This document shows positions 44,512 to 53,656 of a stretch of 64,000 nucleotides of DNA, piece by piece; positions within the stretch are counted from its first letter, which is position 1; every line of letters starts with the position of its first letter. Both the position numbers and the translations under genes were made by a program. The notes beneath the pieces were generated by a model. It searched no databases. It worked only from the letters and a program-made list of their open reading frames with translations, and had not been told where the DNA came from. The stretch comes from Paenibacillus pinisoli (GTDB taxonomy: Bacteria > Bacillota > Bacilli > Paenibacillales > Paenibacillaceae): NCBI RefSeq assembly GCF_003605435.1, contig NZ_QXQB01000001.1:1302001-1366000 (forward strand), in the 5' to 3' direction.

Positions 44512-47500
44512 TCAATCAATTCAATCCATTCATTGAACTCCGTCTGAAGCTTGGAATACTCCACCTTCAGCTTGTGGTGCTCATCCTTAAGCGACTCATA
44601 TTCCTTGGCGATCTGGGATGTCTGTTTCGCCGCCTCATCCCGCTCATGCTGCAGATCGGAGATTTGATCCTCCCATTGATCTTCGCTGCTTGAACCAGCC
44701 GCCGCCTCGCGAATGGCCAGCTCCATCTGCTCGCGCAAGCTCTCTTCCTTCAATTCGAACTCTTCTTTCAGTCGCTGGGTTTGCTTGATTTCTCTTTCAA
44801 GCTCATCCATTCGCGCTTGCTGCTCTTCCAATTGACGGCTTAACTGCTCTTGCTGCTCAAGCGATGTCGCCAGCTGACCGGAAGCGATCCTCTCGCGGGC
44901 TGCTGTCAGCTCCAGCTGCTGCATCAGCTCTTGCTCCTTCGCAAGCTGCTCGTCCAGCTTCTCCTGCAGCTTCTGTGCTGCCGCATTCTGATCCGCTTCC
45001 AGCTTTTCCTGCAACGCTGCTTCTGCCTTCTTATGCTGCTCTAACTGCTTCAGCAGCTCTTGCTCCGCAGCCTCCAGACGCGTGAATTCCCCAGTCTGAG
45101 CCTTCAGCGCTGCTTCCTGAGCCTCAAGCTTGGCCGACAACTCGCCAATCGCATGCTCGCGCTCCTCAAGTCTCGCTCTTAGCTCGCCTGCCAGCTTCCT
45201 CTGTTCCTCATCGCGTGCAGACAGCTCCGCGGCTTGCTCTCCCTGACTGGCAAGCTTGGCGGACCATTCCGCTTCCGCTTGCTCCTTCTCCGCGAGCTGA
45301 GCTGACAGCTCTCTGGTTGCGCTATCCTTCTCCGACAGCTTGGACGACAACTCGGCTGCCTCACGCTCCTTCTGGGACAGCTTCGCCGACAGCTCTCTGG
45401 CTGCGTTCTCCTTCTCCGACAGCTTGGACGACAATTCATCTTCAACCAGCTGCAACAGCTCAAGCTGCTCCTGAAGATCGCGAATAACAGCCTGATGCTG
45501 CTTCTCCAGCCTCTCGTTCATTTCATCCTGCTCCTGCTGCTGAAGCTCAAGCTGCTTCTTCAGTTTGCCTTCCGAAGCCTCGCGCTCCTCCAGCATGGAT
45601 GCAAGCAGCTCCGCTTCGTCCCGCTCTGCTTTCAACTGCACTGACAGGTTCTGCGCTTCCTTCTCCGCCATCTCCAGCTTCGATGCCAGCTCCTGCGCTT
45701 CCTTCTCCGCCATCTCCAGCTTCGATGCCAGCTCCTGCGCTTCCTTCTCCGCCATCTCCAGCTTCGATGCCAGCTCCTGCGCTTCCCTCTCCGCCGTCTC
45801 CAGCTTCAATGCCAGATCCTGCGCTTCCCTCTCCGCCGTCTCCAGCTTCGATGCCAGCGCCTGCGCTTCCTTCTCCGCCGTCTCCAGCTTCGATGTCAGC
45901 TCCTGCGTCTCCTTCTGCGACAATTCCAGACCCGATGCCAGCTCCGCTGCTTCTTTCTCCTTCGTCTCCAGCTTGAGCGTCAGCTCCTGCGCTTCCTTCT
46001 GCGAAGACTCCAGCTTAAGTACCAGCTCCTGGACTTCCGTCTGTCCCAGCTCCAGCATAGCCGTGAACTCGTCCACTTCCTTACGCTGCTGCTCCAGCTT
46101 GGATGCAAGCTCCTGCGCTTCGCTGCGGTTAGCTGCAAGCTCCCCACGGAGCTCCGCCTCGACGGCTTGCCATGCCGTCCATTTTGCTTGCCACTCGCGC
46201 TCAGCCGCTTCGCTGCCCGCCAATTGGGCTTGCCATTCCTGCTCGGATGCGCGGTACTGCTCCAGTTGCTCAGCCAGCTCCAGCTCTCTGTAGCCCAGCT
46301 TATCAACTTGTTCCTGCAATGCCTGCTTCGCATCCTCTGCAGCCGCTACCAGCCCCCGCAGTTCTTCAAGCTGCTGCTTCTGCTCGCCTGCGCGAGCCTG
46401 GTAATCATTCGCCAGCTTCTGCTTCAGCTCTTCCTGGCTTGCAGCCCACTGCTTGCGTTCCTCCGCGAATTCATTCGCTTGATCCGCAGCCTCATCCAAT
46501 TGCTCGATATACGCCTGCTGCTCCTGTTCCAATTGAGCAATGCTGGAGCGTAGTGCTTCTTCCTGCTCCATAGCTTGCGAGAGCTGCTCGTCCGCTACCG
46601 CAATCCGATTCTCATAAGCTGCCTTATCGGCCTGCACAGCTCGCTGCAATTCCGCTACTTGAGCTTGCAGCCTGCTCCGCTCCTCCAGCCAGCCGTTTCT
46701 GCGGCGCTCCAATTCTTCCTTCGCCGCCTGCTCTTGCTTCGAGAGCTCCTCCTGATGGAAGGCCAGAAGACCTTCCTTCTCTGCAGCGTGGCCTGCCGCA
46801 AGCTTCTCCTTCTCTGTGCGCTGAGATGCCGCCTGCTGCTGCTTGTCCTTCTCAAAGCTCTCCTGAAGCTGCCGCATAGCCGCCTCATGCTCCGCTGCAA
46901 GCCGTTCTCTCTCAGACTGGAGCTCTTCCAGTTGCTTCGCCTTCAGCGTCTCAAGCTCTTCTTGCAGCAGCTCCTTCTCGATCCGCTGCTCCTCCAGAAG
47001 CTTGGCGTGCTCCGACCGGCTCTCCTCCAGAAGCTTGGCGCTCTCTGATTGGAGCTCCTCGCGCAGCTTGTCCTGTTCAGCTTTATGCGAGGCTGCCAGC
47101 GTCTCGCGCTCCGCAGCAGCGGCTTCCAACAGCCCGTCGCGCTCGGCTGTCAGCTCCGCGACCGCCCGCTCCTTCTCCTGGCCCAGCTTCGCAAGCTCAG
47201 TCTCCAGCTTACCCTTAAGCTGCACAAGCTCGGTCTTCTTCTCCATCGCGAGCTCTTCCTTGATGCGCTCGACCTCTTCCTCATGCTCCCGCTTCATGCG
47301 GGACAGACGCTCTTCGCCGGCTTTGACCGCTTCGGCTGCCGATGCTTGCGCCGCAAGCTTCTGCTCCTCGGCCATCGCCATCAGCTCTTCAAGCTGCTTC
47401 TCGGCATCCGCCTTCAAGTCGCGAAGCTGCTCTTCATTCGCTTGCTTCGTTCTCTCCAGCGTCTCTTCCAGCTCTCCAGTACGCCGCTTCTCCCACTCCA

Positions 47501-47768
47501 GCTGCTGGCGGGTCTCGATCGCGCGGGCTTCCTCCTCCTGCAAGCGCGTATTCTCGCGGCGGAGACGGAATACGTCTTCCGTCGTCTGCATCGCGCATAG
47601 CACTGCAAGCTTCTGCATATCGAGACGCGGATTGGTCTTCGCCAGCTTCTTCATGCTGTCATCGATAGAGCTGGCTACTCTTTTCATATATTCAATATTG
47701 GAATGACCCTTAATTTTGTATTGAATGCCATATATGTCAACGGTTACAACAGTTTGTTCTCCATCCAT
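44502..47768 (-). CDS. ZapA domain fused to a ~1000-residue coiled coil
   Basis: A 1088-residue protein. Residues 6-75 are a clear ZapA domain (VTVDIYGIQYKIKG, HMKR-like EYMKRVASSIDD, NPRLDMQKLAVLCAM), the small FtsZ-ring stabiliser that normally is about 85-100 residues in total. From residue 76 on the protein is Glu/Lys/Ala/Leu-rich heptad coiled coil with no other domain seen. Residues ~566-705 are 14-residue repeats of the type ELASKLEMAEKEAQ, encoded by 42-bp DNA repeats, some identical. It lies downstream of pheT as zapA does in Bacillus. The ATG has AGGGGG upstream. It may be a long tether or scaffold at the division ring; that is inference. Confidence 0.88.
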   Translation of the reverse strand: MDGEQTVVTVDIYGIQYKIKGHSNIEYMKRVASSIDDSMKKLAKTNPRLDMQKLAVLCAMQTTEDVFRLRRENTRLQEEEARAIETRQQLEWEKRRTGELEETLERTKQANEEQLRDLKADAEKQLEELMAMAEEQKLAAQASAAEAVKAGEERLSRMKREHEEEVERIKEELAMEKKTELVQLKGKLETELAKLGQEKERAVAELTAERDGLLEAAAAERETLAASHKAEQDKLREELQSESAKLLEESRSEHAKLLEEQRIEKELLQEELETLKAKQLEELQSERERLAAEHEAAMRQLQESFEKDKQQQAASQRTEKEKLAAGHAAEKEGLLAFHQEELSKQEQAAKEELERRRNGWLEERSRLQAQVAELQRAVQADKAAYENRIAVADEQLSQAMEQEEALRSSIAQLEQEQQAYIEQLDEAADQANEFAEERKQWAASQEELKQKLANDYQARAGEQKQQLEELRGLVAAAEDAKQALQEQVDKLGYRELELAEQLEQYRASEQEWQAQLAGSEAAEREWQAKWTAWQAVEAELRGELAANRSEAQELASKLEQQRKEVDEFTAMLELGQTEVQELVLKLESSQKEAQELTLKLETKEKEAAELASGLELSQKETQELTSKLETAEKEAQALASKLETAEREAQDLALKLETAEREAQELASKLEMAEKEAQELASKLEMAEKEAQELASKLEMAEKEAQNLSVQLKAERDEAELLASMLEEREASEGKLKKQLELQQQEQDEMNERLEKQHQAVIRDLQEQLELLQLVEDELSSKLSEKENAARELSAKLSQKEREAAELSSKLSEKDSATRELSAQLAEKEQAEAEWSAKLASQGEQAAELSARDEEQRKLAGELRARLEEREHAIGELSAKLEAQEAALKAQTGEFTRLEAAEQELLKQLEQHKKAEAALQEKLEADQNAAAQKLQEKLDEQLAKEQELMQQLELTAARERIASGQLATSLEQQEQLSRQLEEQQARMDELEREIKQTQRLKEEFELKEESLREQMELAIREAAAGSSSEDQWEDQISDLQHERDEAAKQTSQIAKEYESLKDEHHKLKVEYSKLQTEFNEWIELIEQS

Positions 47769-47853
47769 GAAGTCGTATCCCCCTATCATCCAAATCGCGT
47801 TCTTGCTACGTCGCCTGCCTCATATCAACTTCCGGGGTCCACTCTGCCGGTAT

Positions 47854-47899
47854 AAAAAGCCGCATCGACGTTCACTAGGAACTAATTCGATGCGGCTTT
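47854..47899 (-). terminator. Terminator of the pheST operon
   Basis: AAAGCCGCATCGA pairs with TCGATGCGGCTTT around an 18-base loop, followed by T-rich TTTTTATACC on the minus strand. It separates pheT from the zapA fusion gene. Confidence 0.85.
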
Positions 47900-47912
47900 G
47901 GATGTTTCCTGC

Positions 47913-50354
47913 CTACTTACGCAATTCTGCTCCAAAAGATTGTTCTAAATCCTGGACGACCTGACTATGCAGGGAAGTCACTTCTTCATCTGTCAATGTG
48001 CGTTCCGCATGGCGGTAAACCAGCGACAGCGCAACGCTTTTCTTGCCTGCTCCGAGACGCTCGCCCGTATAGACGTCGAATACGCGCACGGACTCCAGCA
48101 GCTCGCCTGCCGTGCCCGACACCTTGGCTGTCAGGCTGCCTGCCGCAACCTCCGTATCGACAACAACCGCAATGTCGCGCTCGATCGCCGGATACTTCGG
48201 CAGCGTCTTGTATTCAATCTCGTAACTCGCTTCCTCATACAGCGCGCCAAGGCCAAACTCGATCAAATACGTATCGGCAAGCTCCCACTCCACTTGCAGC
48301 CCAGGATGCAGCTGTCCGACATAACCGATGACAGCCGGCCCTGCTGCAGTCTCAAGCGTAATGGAAGCCGTTCTGCCCGGATGGAAGTGGGCCGGCTTCG
48401 CCGGTGCATAGCTCACCTTATCGGTCAGGCCAAGGGTTTCTACAATCGTCTCAACAATGCCCTTCGCATCATAGAAGTCATAAGCGACTGCTTTGCTGTT
48501 CCAAGCGGAAGCCGTCCGGTTACCTGTCAGCAACGCCGCGAAGCGATGCTTCTCCTGCGGCAGCCTGGTCAGCTGCTCTTCATCTGTATGGAATACGCTG
48601 CCGATCTCGAACAGGGCGGCAGACTCGTTTTTGCGGTTGCGGTTGTAGACGGCCGTCTCAACCAATTGGGCCAGCAGCGCCGTGCGGAGCACGCTGCGCT
48701 CCTCGCTCATCGGCATCGCCAGCCGGACCGGCTTCGCCTCATCCGTCAGCGACGGGAACAGCTCCGTTCTCGCCGGGCTTGTGAATGAGTAGTTGATCAC
48801 CTCATGCAAGCCGGAATCCGTCAGACGCTTGCGCAGCTCGCGGCGGATCGCCTGCGGCTTCGTCAAAGAGCCTTGAATGACATCGCCATGAATAAGCGTA
48901 GTCGGGATATTGTCATAGCCGTGCAGACGGGCTACCTCCTCGATCAGATCGACATCGCGCGTAATTTCTGCGCGGCGGGTAGGCACTTCCACTTGGAATT
49001 CATCTCCTGCGCCCAGCTCGTAAGGGAACTGAAGGCGTCCGAAGATCGTGCGCACCTCAAGGCTCGACAGCTCCGTACCCAGGTAGCCGTTGATCTTGCT
49101 CAGCGAGACGGAGATCTTCTTAGGCTCCACTGGCTGGGAATCAGATTGCACGATACCGTCAGTGACGAGGCCCTCTGCAAGCTCGGCGATAAGCGCCGCT
49201 GCACGGTTAAGCGCAGGAATAACGCGCGACGGATCCACTTCTTTCTCGAAGCGTGCGCTCGATTCCGAGCGAAGGCCAAGCTGGCGGGACGTCTTGCGCA
49301 CTGTGCCGCCGTCGAAGCGCGCGGACTCCAGAATAATATTGACCGTGCTCTCCGTAACTTCGGAACTCGCACCGCCCATCACGCCGGCCAGAGCGATCGG
49401 CTCGCTGCCGTCCGTAATGACCAGCATATGCGGCTCCAGACGGCGCTCCTGGTCATCCAGCGTCAGCATCGTCTCGCCTTCCTTCGCCATGCGGACGACA
49501 ATTCGTCCGCCAGCAACGCGGTCAGCATCAAATGCGTGCAGCGGCTGTCCGTATTCCAGCATGACGAAATTAGTTACGTCAACAACATTGCTGATCGGGC
49601 GAATGCCTGCCGCCATCAGGCGGTTTTGCAGCCATTGCGGGGACGGGCCGATCTTCACGTCTTTAATATAACGCGCGGAGTAATGAGGGCATTGCTCCGA
49701 TGCGGTCACTTCAACACTCACATAATCAGCCGTCTGCAGGGAAGCGTCATGAACGGACTGGCTTGGCAGCTTCACTTCGCGTCCGGTCAGCGCGCCCACC
49801 TCGTAAGCTACGCCCAGCATGCTGAGGCAGTCGGAGCGGTTCGGCGTCAGGTCCAGCTCCAGCACCTCATCGTCAATGCCCAGCACGTCGCTGATCGGCG
49901 TTCCGATTGCCGTAGATGGAGGCAGCACCAGAATCCCTTCCTGCTGTTCCTTCGGCAGAAGCTTGTCATTCAGGCCAAGCTCCTTGGCGGAGCAGATCAT
50001 GCCTTGCGATTCCACGCCGCGCAGCTTCGCGCGCTTGATCTTGAAGTCGCCCGGCAGCACAGCACCGATAACCGCCACAGGAACCTTTTGTCCTGCATCT
50101 ACATTTTTGGCGCCGCATACGATCTGCAGCTCTTCGCCTGTGCCTACGTCTACCTTGCAGACATTCAGCTTGTCGGCATCGGGATGCTTCTCCTTCGATT
50201 TCACATAACCGACCACTACGCCGGACACGCCTTTGTTGCGGGATTCCACAACGTCGATCTCGATGCCGCCGCGCGTCATGCGCTCCGCAAGCTCCTCCGC
50301 TGTCAATCCGTCAAGCTCGATATATTCTTTCAACCATTGATAGGATACATTCAT
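47913..50354 (-). CDS. pheT: Phenylalanyl-tRNA synthetase beta subunit
   Basis: An 813-residue beta subunit with the N-terminal tRNA-binding (EMAP-like) domain (GVVVGYVKSKEKHPDADKLNVC, in short KHPDADKLNVC), the B3/B4 editing domain (PLHAFDAD), B5 (LDLTPNRSDC earlier; GTELSSLEVRTIFGRL later) and a C-terminal ferredoxin-like anticodon domain (KYPAIERDIAVVVD). It joins PheS in the alpha2beta2 enzyme that charges tRNA-Phe. Downstream of pheS by 26 bp and under the same T-box. Confidence 0.97.
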   Translation of the reverse strand: MNVSYQWLKEYIELDGLTAEELAERMTRGGIEIDVVESRNKGVSGVVVGYVKSKEKHPDADKLNVCKVDVGTGEELQIVCGAKNVDAGQKVPVAVIGAVLPGDFKIKRAKLRGVESQGMICSAKELGLNDKLLPKEQQEGILVLPPSTAIGTPISDVLGIDDEVLELDLTPNRSDCLSMLGVAYEVGALTGREVKLPSQSVHDASLQTADYVSVEVTASEQCPHYSARYIKDVKIGPSPQWLQNRLMAAGIRPISNVVDVTNFVMLEYGQPLHAFDADRVAGGRIVVRMAKEGETMLTLDDQERRLEPHMLVITDGSEPIALAGVMGGASSEVTESTVNIILESARFDGGTVRKTSRQLGLRSESSARFEKEVDPSRVIPALNRAAALIAELAEGLVTDGIVQSDSQPVEPKKISVSLSKINGYLGTELSSLEVRTIFGRLQFPYELGAGDEFQVEVPTRRAEITRDVDLIEEVARLHGYDNIPTTLIHGDVIQGSLTKPQAIRRELRKRLTDSGLHEVINYSFTSPARTELFPSLTDEAKPVRLAMPMSEERSVLRTALLAQLVETAVYNRNRKNESAALFEIGSVFHTDEEQLTRLPQEKHRFAALLTGNRTASAWNSKAVAYDFYDAKGIVETIVETLGLTDKVSYAPAKPAHFHPGRTASITLETAAGPAVIGYVGQLHPGLQVEWELADTYLIEFGLGALYEEASYEIEYKTLPKYPAIERDIAVVVDTEVAAGSLTAKVSGTAGELLESVRVFDVYTGERLGAGKKSVALSLVYRHAERTLTDEEVTSLHSQVVQDLEQSFGAELRK

Positions 50355-50380
50355 CTTCTCTCGTCCCTTCTATTCTATCG

Positions 50381-51421
50381 TCACATTCTGGCGAACTGGC
50401 CCAGGAATCGCAGGTCGTTGGTGTAGAAATGGCGAATATCGTCAATGCCGTATTTCAGCAGCGCGATACGCTCAATGCCCATGCCGAACGCGAAGCCTGT
50501 TACTTCCTCCGGATCATATCCGCCCTTCTCCAGAACATAAGGGTGCACCATGCCGCAGCCTAGAATTTCCAGCCAGCCTGTGCCTTTGCACATCCGGCAG
50601 CCATGTCCGCCGCATTGTACGCAAGTAACGTCCACTTCGGCACTTGGCTCTGTGAATGGGAAGAAGCTTGGACGCAGACGGATCTGCACCTGCGGGCCGA
50701 ACATCTGCTGAACGAATTGCAGCAGCGTGCCTTTCAGGTCGCTCATGCGCACGCCTTTGCCGACCACAAGGCCTTCCACTTGATTGAATTGGAACGAATG
50801 CGTCGCGTCGTCATCGTCTCTGCGGTACACTTTGCCCGGGCAAATGACCTTAACCGGCGTCATGCCTTCCTTCGCTTCCATCGCCCGGATCTGTACCGGC
50901 GATGTCTGCGTGCGCATCAGAATGTCTTCGGTAATATAGAACGAGTCCTGCATATCGCGGGCAGGATGGTTTTTCGGCAGATTAAGCGCTTCGAAGTTGT
51001 AATAGTCCATCTCCACTTCCGGACCTTCCGCAACGGAATAGCCCAGGCCGATGAAGATATCCTCGATCTCTTGCGCGACCTTGTTGAGAGGATGCACCGC
51101 GCCCGTAGGCAGCGGCTTGCCCGGCAGCGTCACGTCGATCGTCTCCGCCATCAGACGGTTGTTCGTCTCCGCTTCCTGGAAAGCGGCAGCCTTCTCTTCG
51201 ATGACGCTCTCGATTGCCGAGCGTACGTCGTTCGCCACTTGTCCGATGACCGGACGCTCTTCAGCGCTTAGCGCGCCCATGCCGCGCAATATTTCAGTCA
51301 ATGCGCCTTTTTTGCCCAAATATTTGACTCTCAGGTCATTCAGCGCCGCAGGCGTCTCAACGCCTTGCAGCTCCTGCAGCGCCTCGACGCGCAGCTCCTC
51401 CAGTCTTGCCTTCACATTCAT
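50381..51421 (-). CDS. pheS: Phenylalanyl-tRNA synthetase alpha subunit
   Basis: A 346-residue class II synthetase subunit. Motif 2-type [17 protein letters not shown], the phenylalanine-site [17 protein letters not shown] and motif 3 [17 protein letters not shown] are all present, with the N-terminal coiled coil that grips tRNA. GGGGGCG lies directly before the ATG. Expression is governed by the T-box leader just upstream. Confidence 0.97.
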   Translation of the reverse strand: MNVKARLEELRVEALQELQGVETPAALNDLRVKYLGKKGALTEILRGMGALSAEERPVIGQVANDVRSAIESVIEEKAAAFQEAETNNRLMAETIDVTLPGKPLPTGAVHPLNKVAQEIEDIFIGLGYSVAEGPEVEMDYYNFEALNLPKNHPARDMQDSFYITEDILMRTQTSPVQIRAMEAKEGMTPVKVICPGKVYRRDDDDATHSFQFNQVEGLVVGKGVRMSDLKGTLLQFVQQMFGPQVQIRLRPSFFPFTEPSAEVDVTCVQCGGHGCRMCKGTGWLEILGCGMVHPYVLEKGGYDPEEVTGFAFGMGIERIALLKYGIDDIRHFYTNDLRFLGQFARM

Positions 51422-51463
51422 CGCCCCCTAGTAGTGTCGACCGGCAGACCACTGCCGGAATGC

Positions 51464-51732
51464 ATAAAAAAAGGCCCTTCCTCCCCGAAGGGACGGAAGA
51501 ACCGTGGTACCACCCTAATTCGAACGGCGCAACCAGTTCGGCGCGCTATTCCTCTAGACCCTGTAACGGCGGGACCCGTGCGTTCCTACTTGGGGCGGCA
51601 TGGGGCCGGTCCGGTTCAGACGCATGCTCAGGAGCGAACTTCGGCAGCCTGGATTTCGCAAGAACGCTCTCAATCTTCGGCGTTCTCTCCCTGTACGAAA
51701 GCACTGCTTACTTTTCTCCGTCATCGCTTGTT
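51464..51732 (-). promoter_or_regulatory. T-box leader of pheST
   Basis: The minus strand carries the T-box core AGGGTGGTACCACGG (51516-51502), followed by a terminator stem (CTTCC..CCC-TTCG-GGG..GGAAG) and a run of seven T ending near 51464. The stem I region extends back to about 51732; a TTC Phe codon in GAAGTTCGC is a good specifier candidate. Uncharged tRNA-Phe would favour the antiterminator. This accounts for most of the gap before pheS. Confidence 0.9.
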
Positions 51733-51834
51733 CCTATACAAAACATTACTGTTTATTATATTCAAAGTCCGAGCCCGATGCAACCGATGTTCCCAAGTTC
51801 CTGCAAATGTCCGGTTCCCCTCATCACATCACGA

Positions 51835-51993
51835 TTACTTGCTCTTCTTGGAGGCAATCCAAAAGGCGAATATGACAAGCGGAATCAAAATGAACCAAGG
51901 AATGCGAATCGTGCCTCCAAAGATAAACGCTAGCACGAAGAGTATGATGATCCCGACAATGATATACAGGCATCCCCGTCCGAACGTTTCCAT
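51835..51993 (-). CDS. 52-residue membrane protein
   Basis: METFGRGCLYIIVGIIILFV at the start, then GGTIRIPWF and a second hydrophobic segment ending in WIASKKSK: two membrane helices and a basic tail. GGGGAGG is 4-5 bp before the ATG. It stands alone between the T-box leader and the response-regulator gene. Function unknown. Confidence 0.7.
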   Translation of the reverse strand: METFGRGCLYIIVGIIILFVLAFIFGGTIRIPWFILIPLVIFAFWIASKKSK

Positions 51994-52083
51994 GCGATCC
52001 TCCCCTTCCCCTGTTTGACCGTCGTCTTCTCCATACCGATTTTATAACCAAATTGAGCGATTGTAAATCCTTGGAAGGCAAGT

Positions 52084-52782
52084 CTACTGCCGCAACAAGC
52101 CTTGCTCCATCGCATATCTGGTCAGCTGAACCCGATTCTCCAGATGCAGCTTCTGCAAAATATTTTTTAAATGATTTTTCACCGTATGCTCGGACAGGCA
52201 AAGCGCGGCTGCGATCTCCCTATTGGATGCGCCTGTCGCGACCCGCTGCAGCACTTCCTTCTCCCGCCCCGATAACGGAGTAAGCGGGAATGAGCTGCCG
52301 GCCTGTGGCTGGGACGCTTCGCTGCCGGCTGCTCCGCCGGACGCGCCGGCCGAAAACTCCTGAAGAAGGCGGAACGCCAGCTCCTTCGACATCGGCGCCT
52401 CATCGACCGCAATCTCGCGCAAATATTGCAGCCATGCCGAAGGGTCCAGGTTTTTGAGCAAATAGCCCTGCGCCCCGCGCTTGATCGCTTCGAACAAATG
52501 CGTAATGTCGTCGGATACCGTGACCATTATAATCTTCAGCGAAGGCAGCAGCAGCTTCAGCCTGTAGGTCGCCTCCAGCCCCCCCATGCCCGGCATCCGA
52601 ATATCCATCAGCACCAGATCCGGCAACAGATCGGAGGCCAGCGCGATCGCTTCCTCGCCGCTTGCCGCCTCGCCTACAGCTTCGAACAGATCGTCTCCCG
52701 ACAAAATTTCGCGAATGCCCTCCCTGCCGTGGGGATGATCATCCACAATCAACACTTTGACTTTTCCCGGCCTACCGCTCAT
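52084..52782 (-). CDS. NarL/FixJ-type response regulator
   Basis: A 232-residue regulator. The receiver domain begins KVLIVDDHPHGREGI with the phospho-accepting Asp in LVLMDIRMPGMGGLEA, and the C-terminal LuxR-type helix-turn-helix reads LSGREKEVLQRVATGASNREIAAALCLSEHTVKNHL (in short SEHTVKNHLKNILQKL). It should act with the kinase whose gene overlaps its start by 4 bp. Targets are unknown; the adjacent CopD-like gene is the nearest candidate. Confidence 0.9.
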   Translation of the reverse strand: MSGRPGKVKVLIVDDHPHGREGIREILSGDDLFEAVGEAASGEEAIALASDLLPDLVLMDIRMPGMGGLEATYRLKLLLPSLKIIMVTVSDDITHLFEAIKRGAQGYLLKNLDPSAWLQYLREIAVDEAPMSKELAFRLLQEFSAGASGGAAGSEASQPQAGSSFPLTPLSGREKEVLQRVATGASNREIAAALCLSEHTVKNHLKNILQKLHLENRVQLTRYAMEQGLLRQ

Positions 52783-53636
52783 CCGCTCGCGCCTCCTCCT
52801 GTAATTTCAATACGAATGCCGCCAAGCGCGCTTGGGCCGATATTCAGCTTCCAGCCCATTGCCTTGGCCCGCTCCCGCATCATTCTGATGCCGTATTTGC
52901 CCAGCTCCTGCAGCTCCTCTTCCGTTGCTCCCTTGCCGTCATCCTCAATAACACAGCTGAACGCCGGGACCGGCACATTCAGCGCGCCGTGATGCTCGGC
53001 CTGGATGGTGACAGCCGATGCGCCGGCGTGCTTCTGCACATTCATCAGCGCCTCCCGGAGAATGGCCAGCAGCTCTACCTTCTGCCTATTCGTCAGAAGC
53101 CCGTCATACAGCTTGGAATCCACCGTCACGGCAATCCCTTGCGCTTGCTCCAGCTCCGAAGACAGCCTGTGAATGCTCTGCAGCCAGGTCGAATCAGCAG
53201 GCTGCAGAGCATTCTGCAGATTCGAGATCGACTGCCGGACGTCTTCATACACATGGCGCACCGTATGGCGGACACCCTCCATCGCCTTCGTGGCATCCGC
53301 CTCCGACTGCGCCCGATCGAGCTTGTTCAGCTTCACCGACAGCATGAACAGCGACTGCGAGATCCCGTCATGCAGCTCTCTGGCGAGCTGTTCTCTTTCT
53401 TCGAATGCGGCCTTCACCACCTGCTGGCGCTTCAGCGAATCCTGCATCGCCTCCAGCTTGGCGAATAACCGGCGGACAAGCGTCAGCGTAATAAGAAATA
53501 CGAAGACAGGGGCCAGCCAGTTCCCTAATTCCATCGAGACGTACGGCAAGAGAAAGGCGTGGCGGACATATTCCCATAGCCCGATCACGACTGTCGGTAT
53601 CCATAGAATAAGCCATTTCAACCATCTATAGGACAA
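52779..53636 (-). CDS. Sensor histidine kinase, HisKA_3 type
   Basis: A 285-residue kinase. Two membrane helices lie in the first 55 residues (with VRHAFLLPY between them), then a short coiled coil and the dimerisation motif EREQLARELHDGISQSLFML with the phospho-accepting His. The ATP domain has DDGKGATEEE and GKYGIRMMRERA. The very short extracellular loop suggests it senses something in or at the membrane, like LiaS/DesK-type kinases. TTG start with GGGGGAG upstream. It lies 20 bp downstream of the CopD-like gene. Confidence 0.88.
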   Translation of the reverse strand: MSYRWLKWLILWIPTVVIGLWEYVRHAFLLPYVSMELGNWLAPVFVFLITLTLVRRLFAKLEAMQDSLKRQQVVKAAFEEREQLARELHDGISQSLFMLSVKLNKLDRAQSEADATKAMEGVRHTVRHVYEDVRQSISNLQNALQPADSTWLQSIHRLSSELEQAQGIAVTVDSKLYDGLLTNRQKVELLAILREALMNVQKHAGASAVTIQAEHHGALNVPVPAFSCVIEDDGKGATEEELQELGKYGIRMMRERAKAMGWKLNIGPSALGGIRIEITGGGASG

Positions 53637-53656
53637 TGCGGCTCCCCCTCTTCACA

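Noticed and set aside
45565..46293. Long plus-strand reading frames opposite the ZapA fusion (also 47002-47706, 46575-47048)
   Set aside because: They are Ser- or Leu-rich shadows of the coiled-coil gene's codon bias, without ribosome sites.
48804..50426. 540-residue frame opposite pheT
   Set aside because: Antisense shadow of a certain synthetase gene.
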